From: Candidatus Delongbacteria bacterium
GTDB taxonomy: Bacteria > UBA4055
Direction: 5' to 3'
DNA length: 6,094 nucleotides
Assembly: GCA_028702975.1 (NCBI GenBank)
Contig: JAQVNT010000102.1
Coordinates: 1-6,094, forward strand
Below the pieces are notes generated by a model. The model searched no databases, was not told the DNA's origin, and was given only the letters and a program-made list of their open reading frames with translations. Shown here one piece after another: positions 1-3,716 of the stretch (position 1 is the first letter of the stretch; every line of letters starts with the position of its first letter). The translations under genes were made by a program, and so were the position numbers.

Positions 1-3000
1 AAGTTAAATATCCCAATCTTGTGGCATTATTTACCGAAGCGATTCTTGCATATCCTGTTTCATAAGTCGGTACGGTTGTAGAATATACCCAGTTAGCTGA
101 TGATGTGAATGTACCGAGACTTGAAGCAAAATGCTCATCAACCGGAGTAAGCGTCTGAGTCATTACATCTGTATATTCATAGCTGAGAGTATAGTTCAGA
201 TATCCGCCTCCCGTGTTGCCGAGATCGAAAGTACCCGTATCACTGGTTCCTGAAGAAACGTTTTTTGTGATGTTTACAGGCATCTGAGCATACGCCGGAG
301 GTCCTAATGTGATCTCGTTTGATCCTTCGGATTCGCCAACAGGATCAGTGTAAAGGGCTGTAATGTAATATACGTTATTAGGTAGCGGATTGGTATCAGA
401 ATACGATGTGCCAGTAGATGTATCATATCTCGATCCGTTTCTCCAAACCTGATAAGTCTGCAGACCTTTATTACTGCTATACAGCGGCTGTACTTCTTTT
501 TTGTTCTTCGGAGCAATTATTTTTGTCTCAGCAACTGTATAATCGTTAGCTGGAGCATGTTTAGCCATTAAAGTATTTGCTGAGAATTCAACTCTTTCAG
601 GCTGAACGATTCCTTCTTTTGTTATTGTAGGTTCATCGTTCCATCCGTAGCAATAAAACATAAAGTCCTCTGATCCGTACGGTGATACATAAGTATATGC
701 ATAGTAACCTGGATCATAATTAGTACCGTCACCTGACCAATACCATACCGAGTTAAATTCGATACCCACACCTTCCTCATGTACAAGTGTCATGGGACTT
801 GGTGTAGCGGAAGTCAAATCAACAAACTGAACTTCAACAAACCATGGTTCTGTAATAGTTAAAGTCGATGGTAAAGTATAATCAATGAATGTTCCGTCTT
901 CTATAGCTGTCAGATTTGCGGAGGTATGCAGATAAGTTGCATTGTCATCCCTGCCGTATCCGATAGCATACTTGAATTGATTACTTGCCCAGTCCTGAAC
1001 GCCGGCATCTTCATAGAAAGCCGCTGATATCTGATCAATATAGACCGGATAATTCATTCCGAAAGCTTCTGCAGTAAAATATGTCCTAGCCAAAGTCACA
1101 GTGTCCGATCCGACATAAGCAAGATAGAACCAATCGTCATTCTCAAATTCCCATGCGAACCAGTGAGCAGGATAGTGTCCCGGAGCATACCAGGAAATAT
1201 CGCAATTGTCATTTATTTCATCGTATGTTCCTTCCAAATAATGCGGTACCGGATTAGCATCAATCCAGGCGATATCTTTTGAACCTGAGATTGATTTGCC
1301 GGTAGGATAAACAGCCCTTACATAGTATTCGTTCCATCCGTCTTCGAAACTTGTATCCTCATAAGTTTCATTTATTCCAGTAACGGGAACAACTATCGGG
1401 GATGCGTTACCTTGCCTGTATATCTCGTAAGAAGTAGGCTGTACACCGCTTGGATACGAATCTACGCCGAAAAAGAAATCGTCATATCTGTTGTAAACAG
1501 CGTTAGTGATTTCCTTAACTATCCCCACACGATAAGTTCCATTTGCGCTACCGAGGTCAGTATAATATTCTCCTGACCATGTACCATCAGCACCGTCTAA
1601 CCAAGGAAGTTTAACTCCGGTTTTAAAAACAGTCATGTTAACTGAAGGATCAGGTTCTGTAAAGTTACCGTTGTAAAGTACGATGTGATGAATACCGTCA
1701 TTGTTCAACTGATGACACCAGAATTTAAGCATACTCTGTCCTGAAACCAGCGATACCGGAGGTGTGAACAAGTAATAATACTTGTATTCGTTAGTAGTAT
1801 CACCGTCATTGCAGAGAAGACTGTATGTTCCCAGATGAGTGGTGGTTGTAGAGCAGACGAAACCCTGGTCGGGAGCAGCTCCGGCGGGAACTCCCCATGT
1901 CATTCCTGACTGGTCAAGACCGTCTGAACGTCTCTGAGTCCATCCGACAGGTGGCTGGCCGGCAGTGTTTCCAGTTTCAAAACCGTCTTGAAACAGAGCA
2001 GTACCTACAAATGGTTTTGTCCATGCAAGGTCAATTTTCGATCTTACGAACTGATAACTTGTAGCGCTAAACGCGATCGGAACAGGGAACCCGGGATCAG
2101 GTGATACGACAGCGGTAACCTCGTTTGAAATAAGAGATTCACCATCCGGATTTTCGTACACTGCTCTTACTGTATAAAGATAATCACCTTCCGGCATGGC
2201 AGGATCAACATATGATCTTACCAAATCACCTTTATATGCAATTAATTCTCTGTCTCTATATATTGCATAATCGATCAGTGTTCCCATCGGATCGACAGTT
2301 GTTGGCGCATTCCATGTAAGAGTTACGTCTCCATCAGTACTGACGGACTGCGCTAAATTCTGAGGAGGCGGCATCTGAGCTAACAACCCATTAACATAAA
2401 GAGTATGCGCGCAACCCTGATTAAAAGTAAAGTCATTTACGCCCGGAGTCAGATCATTTATTTTAAACCATCCGTCATAACTTCCACTCCATCCCCAGTT
2501 AAAACTGTACCAGTAACCGTCTTTATATCCGTCCAGAACAAATGCGTGGCCGGCGCCGGTTGAAGGATATCCGCACCATTCAATAGGCCTGTTCTGATTC
2601 AGGTTTATCTGTATTGTTGTAGCGAAATACGACGAGTCTGTAACAGTACCGAGTGTCTGATAAACCGCATCTGTTGAGAAACTAAAATAATTTTCTAAAG
2701 CAGCTGGAACATATGAAGTCTGGGTTCCAGAACCGTCAGAGTCATAATCCATATCCACCGCTATACCGCAATGATAACTCAGCTCAGCAACCTCATTTCT
2801 TTTTTCTTCAGTGTCAAAATCCGATGCATATATTCCCTGCATCAGCGACCAGTCATAAGTCGCTGCTCCGAAGTTTACTGTCCATGAACCCTGAATATCT
2901 CCTGACAAATCGACATCAGTGTGAGTACCGTTTCCGGCTGTAGGTCCCTGATGGAATCTCATGATCTGGTGCATTGCGGTAGCAACACAACCTACATAAG

Positions 3001-3505
3001 TCTGTTGAGGAGTCTGAAGGTTCCACGGATATCCCTGTCCCCATTTCGTCTGTAGAAGAGGTCCGACCTGAACTTTTGAGGAAACATTCGGGAATACGTT
3101 ATTCTCAATGTCTTTCCACTCTTTTTGTTTTGCAGGCCTGTCCAGATTTTTTTCCCTGATGGAATGAACGATCTGTTTGTCATATCCGCTAAATCTGGCA
3201 ACAAACGGATTCTGCATATTATAGATATCCTCATCTATAATTCCGTCAAAAGAATGTCCCAGTATCGGATCAACGTTATCATCAGCCGCAACGATCACGA
3301 AACCTTTTGTAAATTTAAAAACATACCATGTGGGCTGCCCCATATACTCTTTTGTAAGAGTTTTTACAACTACATTGCCCTTGGACATAGTAGGTGCGTA
3401 ATTCTGGTAATAGTTCTCCGCTACCGTCTTAGCTCTGTCAACCGGCACTATGGCGGCTGAAAGCATTGCGGCAAGAACTAAAACCGACAACAACATCTTT
3501 TTCAT
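1..3505 (-). CDS. Secreted C10 (streptopain-family) cysteine peptidase with FnIII and jelly-roll modules, 3' end outside window
   Basis: The frame is open from an ATG at 3505 to base 1, giving 1168 residues with no stop; the C-terminus is missing. An in-frame TAA at 3518-3520 and an AAGGAGG site fix the start. Visible in order: signal peptide (1-18); propeptide (about 19-145); C10 catalytic domain (about 146-372) with Cys173 in VGCVATAMHQIM, His320 in GAGHAFVLDGY and the FNWGWSG motif; an FnIII-like domain (377-466); a second FnIII split by a jelly-roll insert (472-747); a third FnIII split by another insert (752-1067); an Ig-like segment (1069-1118); and the start of another sandwich domain. 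C10 enzymes are papain-fold endopeptidases made as zymogens, so this is inferred to be an exported protein-degrading enzyme, probably surface-held or released by T9SS. It is far longer than streptopain (about 400 residues). The catalytic call is firm; the substrate is unknown. Confidence 0.94.
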   Translation of the reverse strand, partial: MKKMLLSVLVLAAMLSAAIVPVDRAKTVAENYYQNYAPTMSKGNVVVKTLTKEYMGQPTWYVFKFTKGFVIVAADDNVDPILGHSFDGIIDEDIYNMQNPFVARFSGYDKQIVHSIREKNLDRPAKQKEWKDIENNVFPNVSSKVQVGPLLQTKWGQGYPWNLQTPQQTYVGCVATAMHQIMRFHQGPTAGNGTHTDVDLSGDIQGSWTVNFGAATYDWSLMQGIYASDFDTEEKRNEVAELSYHCGIAVDMDYDSDGSGTQTSYVPAALENYFSFSTDAVYQTLGTVTDSSYFATTIQINLNQNRPIEWCGYPSTGAGHAFVLDGYKDGYWYSFNWGWSGSYDGWFKINDLTPGVNDFTFNQGCAHTLYVNGLLAQMPPPQNLAQSVSTDGDVTLTWNAPTTVDPMGTLIDYAIYRDRELIAYKGDLVRSYVDPAMPEGDYLYTVRAVYENPDGESLISNEVTAVVSPDPGFPVPIAFSATSYQFVRSKIDLAWTKPFVGTALFQDGFETGNTAGQPPVGWTQRRSDGLDQSGMTWGVPAGAAPDQGFVCSTTTTHLGTYSLLCNDGDTTNEYKYYYLFTPPVSLVSGQSMLKFWCHQLNNDGIHHIVLYNGNFTEPDPSVNMTVFKTGVKLPWLDGADGTWSGEYYTDLGSANGTYRVGIVKEITNAVYNRYDDFFFGVDSYPSGVQPTSYEIYRQGNASPIVVPVTGINETYEDTSFEDGWNEYYVRAVYPTGKSISGSKDIAWIDANPVPHYLEGTYDEINDNCDISWYAPGHYPAHWFAWEFENDDWFYLAYVGSDTVTLARTYFTAEAFGMNYPVYIDQISAAFYEDAGVQDWASNQFKYAIGYGRDDNATYLHTSANLTAIEDGTFIDYTLPSTLTITEPWFVEVQFVDLTSATPSPMTLVHEEGVGIEFNSVWYWSGDGTNYDPGYYAYTYVSPYGSEDFMFYCYGWNDEPTITKEGIVQPERVEFSANTLMAKHAPANDYTVAETKIIAPKNKKEVQPLYSSNKGLQTYQVWRNGSRYDTSTGTSYSDTNPLPNNVYYITALYTDPVGESEGSNEITLGPPAYAQMPVNITKNVSSGTSDTGTFDLGNTGGGYLNYTLSYEYTDVMTQTLTPVDEHFASSLGTFTSSANWVYSTTVPTYETGYARIASVNNATRLGYLT
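2..301 (-). other. Ig-like segment and start of a further beta-sandwich domain, cut by the window edge
   Basis: Residues 1069-1118 include the phrase SDTGTFDLGNTGGGYLNYTL, which resembles the bacterial Ig-like (HYDIN/ASPM-type) pattern where a Gly/Asn-rich turn precedes a hydrophobic strand. From about 1121, VDEHFASSLGTF, WVYS and ETGYARIASV resemble the opening of another MAM-like or anchor-type sandwich. It is incomplete at base 1, so more modules and a sorting domain are expected beyond the edge. Confidence 0.45.
305..1252 (-). other. FnIII-like domain 3 split by a second, larger insert
   Basis: The first half is residues 752-779, with CDISWYAPG in the strand B position. The second half is 1014-1067, with LQTYQVWRNGSRYD, NVYYITALYTDPVGES and SNEITL. 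The intervening residues 780-1013 (positions 467-1168) contain LARTYFTAEAFG, YIDQISAAFYED, FKYAIGYGRDDNATYL and ITEPWFVEVQF, read here as an anchor-type beta-sandwich. They end in a Lys-rich linker near 995-1004. The insert resembles in layout a domain in the neighbouring gene (4303-4874). Domain identity is tentative. Confidence 0.55.
1265..2092 (-). other. FnIII-like domain 2 split by a jelly-roll (choice-of-anchor J / cleaved-adhesin-like) insert
   Basis: The first FnIII half is residues 472-499, ending in IDLAWTKPF. The second half resumes at 688-747 with QPTSYEIYRQG, NEYYVRAVYPTGKS and a closing strand. Between them, residues 500-687 (positions 1445-2008) contain ALFQDGFETG, GWTQRRSDG, a TPPVSLVSGQSMLKFW strand and a final YDDFFFGV. 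That pattern is typical of MAM-like or cleaved-adhesin beta-sandwiches, which end in an acidic DD-aromatic motif. Cys551 and Cys565 lie inside the insert. Fold assignment rests on pattern reading only. Confidence 0.65.
2108..2377 (-). other. FnIII-like domain 1 (uninterrupted)
   Basis: Residues 377-466. Read as an FnIII fold: PPPQNL at the start, VTLTWNAP for strand B, IDYAIYRDRELI for strand C, then a DYLYTVRAVY strand and a closing SLISNEVTAVV. This uninterrupted copy is a useful internal reference for the two later copies, where the same strand B and strand C phrases are separated by long inserts. Confidence 0.75.
2390..3070 (-). other. C10 peptidase catalytic domain
   Basis: Residues about 146-372. 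Key elements are in the family order: TKWGQGYPWN, nucleophile Cys173 (codon at 2987-2989) in VGCVATAMHQIMRFH, MDYDSDGSG near 252-260, the catalytic His320 in AGHAFVLDGY, and YSFNWGWSGSYDGWFKIN (333-350), the Trp/Asn-containing segment that completes the papain-like site. All expected catalytic residues are present, so activity is predicted. Additional cysteines at 246, 311 and 365 are noted; whether any form disulfides is unknown. Confidence 0.92.
3071..3451 (-). other. C10 peptidase propeptide (Spi/inhibitor I69-like)
   Basis: Residues about 19-145. The segment opens with a VDRAKTVAENYYQNY helix typical of C10 prodomains and contains WYVFKF followed by GFVIVAADD and PILGHSFDG, the beta-sheet signature of the streptopain propeptide and the related Spi inhibitor. 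In this family the propeptide blocks the active site until it is cleaved off. The boundary with the mature enzyme is inferred from VGPLLQTKWGQ (147-157), which in relatives lies at the start of the catalytic domain. The exact cleavage site cannot be read from sequence. Confidence 0.8.
3452..3505 (-). other. Sec signal peptide of the C10 peptidase
   Basis: Residues 1-18 begin MKKM and continue with a hydrophobic stretch rich in Leu, Val and Ala (residues 5-19). A small-residue site, Ser16-Ala17-Ala18, is the likely signal peptidase I cleavage point before Ile19. No lipobox cysteine is present, so it is not predicted to be a lipoprotein. This fits Sec export to the periplasm followed by T9SS passage across the outer membrane. 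A second ATG at 3496 (Met4) would give a signal peptide lacking the Lys pair and sits farther from the ribosome binding site, so the first ATG is preferred. Confidence 0.85.
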
Positions 3506-3564
3506 CTTTCCTCCTTGTTAAGTTTTGTACTGAACATTCCTTCAGAATTTTTACTTTTATTCAA
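3502..3564 (-). CDS. Possible 20-codon leader ORF overlapping the C10 peptidase start
   Basis: A TTG codon at 3564-3562 is preceded, five bases upstream, by GGGGAGG (3576-3570), a good ribosome binding site. It opens 20 codons ending in TGA at 3504-3502. The stop overlaps the ATG of the peptidase gene as ATGA, the arrangement used for translational coupling. The peptide would be short, charged and rich in Lys, Asn and Ser, without a membrane segment or a run of one amino acid that would suggest attenuation. The AAGGAGG of the main gene lies inside its last codons. It may be a chance frame in a purine-rich leader: the start is TTG and coding bias cannot be judged at this length. Confidence 0.25.
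   Translation of the reverse strand: MNKSKNSEGMFSTKLNKEER
3510..3516 (-). promoter_or_regulatory. Strong Shine-Dalgarno site for the C10 peptidase gene
   Basis: The minus strand reads AAGGAGG, then four bases, then the ATG at 3505. The match to the anti-Shine-Dalgarno is complete, although the spacing is slightly short. It supports the first ATG over the second ATG nine bases downstream. Classical Bacteroidota rarely use such sites, so it bears on lineage. Confidence 0.85.
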
Positions 3565-3599
3565 TCCCGCCTCCCCTTTTATTTACGATCTCAATCCCG
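3561..3599 (-). repeat. 9-bp direct repeat in the leader, 30 bp apart
   Basis: CGGGATTGA on the minus strand occurs at 3599-3591 and again at 3569-3561, exactly 30 bp apart, close to three helical turns. Both copies are downstream of the predicted transcription start. They could be operator half-sites or RNA contacts, or a chance repeat; no known regulator is recognised. Confidence 0.35.
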
Positions 3600-3610
3600 A
3601 ATATTCAGGA
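3595..3610 (-). promoter_or_regulatory. Small 5' leader hairpin
   Basis: In the transcript, TCCTGA and TCGGGA pair over six base pairs, including one G-U pair, around an ATAT loop. The hairpin would start about five bases from the predicted transcript end, a position where hairpins can slow 5' decay. The stem is short and may be incidental. Confidence 0.35.
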
Positions 3611-3620
3611 CTCTCAGGGA

Positions 3621-3651
3621 CAAAAATAAACACTAATACCCTTTTTGTCAA
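3621..3651 (-). promoter_or_regulatory. Promoter of the C10 peptidase gene (TTGACA, 17 bp, TATTTTTG)
   Basis: On the minus strand a perfect TTGACA (3651-3646) is followed by 17 bases and TATTTT (3628-3623), which continues as TATTTTTG (to 3621) and then T. This satisfies both the sigma-70 -35/-10 layout, with a weak -10, and the Bacteroidota TTG / TAnnTTTG -33/-7 layout. Transcription would begin near 3613-3616, leaving an untranslated leader of about 110 nt. It starts nine bases after the end of the preceding terminator, so the gene is likely transcribed on its own. Confidence 0.75.
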
Positions 3652-3659
3652 GAACATTT

Positions 3660-3704
3660 ATCATAAAAAAGAGGTGTCCGTAAAGATCACCTCTTTTTTA
3701 TGAT
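3660..3704 (-). terminator. Intrinsic terminator after the T9SS-cargo gene
   Basis: Arms at 3660-3676 and 3688-3704 form a perfect 17-bp inverted repeat around an 11-base loop. The core is GAGGTG/CACCTC flanked by an A-run on one side and a T-run on the other. It begins 12 bases past the TAA of the upstream gene (3717-3719). Because the A and T runs are symmetrical it could work in both directions, but no plus-strand gene needs it. It separates the two genes transcriptionally. Confidence 0.92.
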
Positions 3705-3716
3705 TGTCCGACGCTT

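Noticed and set aside
304..516. Minus-strand 70-codon ORF
   Set aside because: Out-of-frame overlap with FnIII domain 3 of the peptidase gene; the continuous main frame explains the region.
2713..2943. Plus-strand 76-codon ORF
   Set aside because: Antisense shadow of the peptidase catalytic domain, which is strongly supported on the other strand.
2992..3234. Minus-strand 80-codon ORF in another frame
   Set aside because: Overlaps the propeptide and catalytic-domain coding sequence in a different frame; the product looks like out-of-frame translation.
3125..3460. Plus-strand 111-codon ORF
   Set aside because: It lies entirely antisense to the propeptide-coding part of the C10 peptidase gene and its product shows no recognisable domain.
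1..3505. Frameshift or pseudogene in the long peptidase reading frame
   Set aside because: Codon-by-codon reading from 3505 reaches base 2 with no stop and domain-like sequence throughout, so the gene is intact within the window and simply runs off the edge.
3515..3703. Plus-strand 62-codon ORF in the intergenic region
   Set aside because: It starts with TTG, has no ribosome binding site, and runs through the promoter and both arms of the terminator that serve the minus-strand genes.
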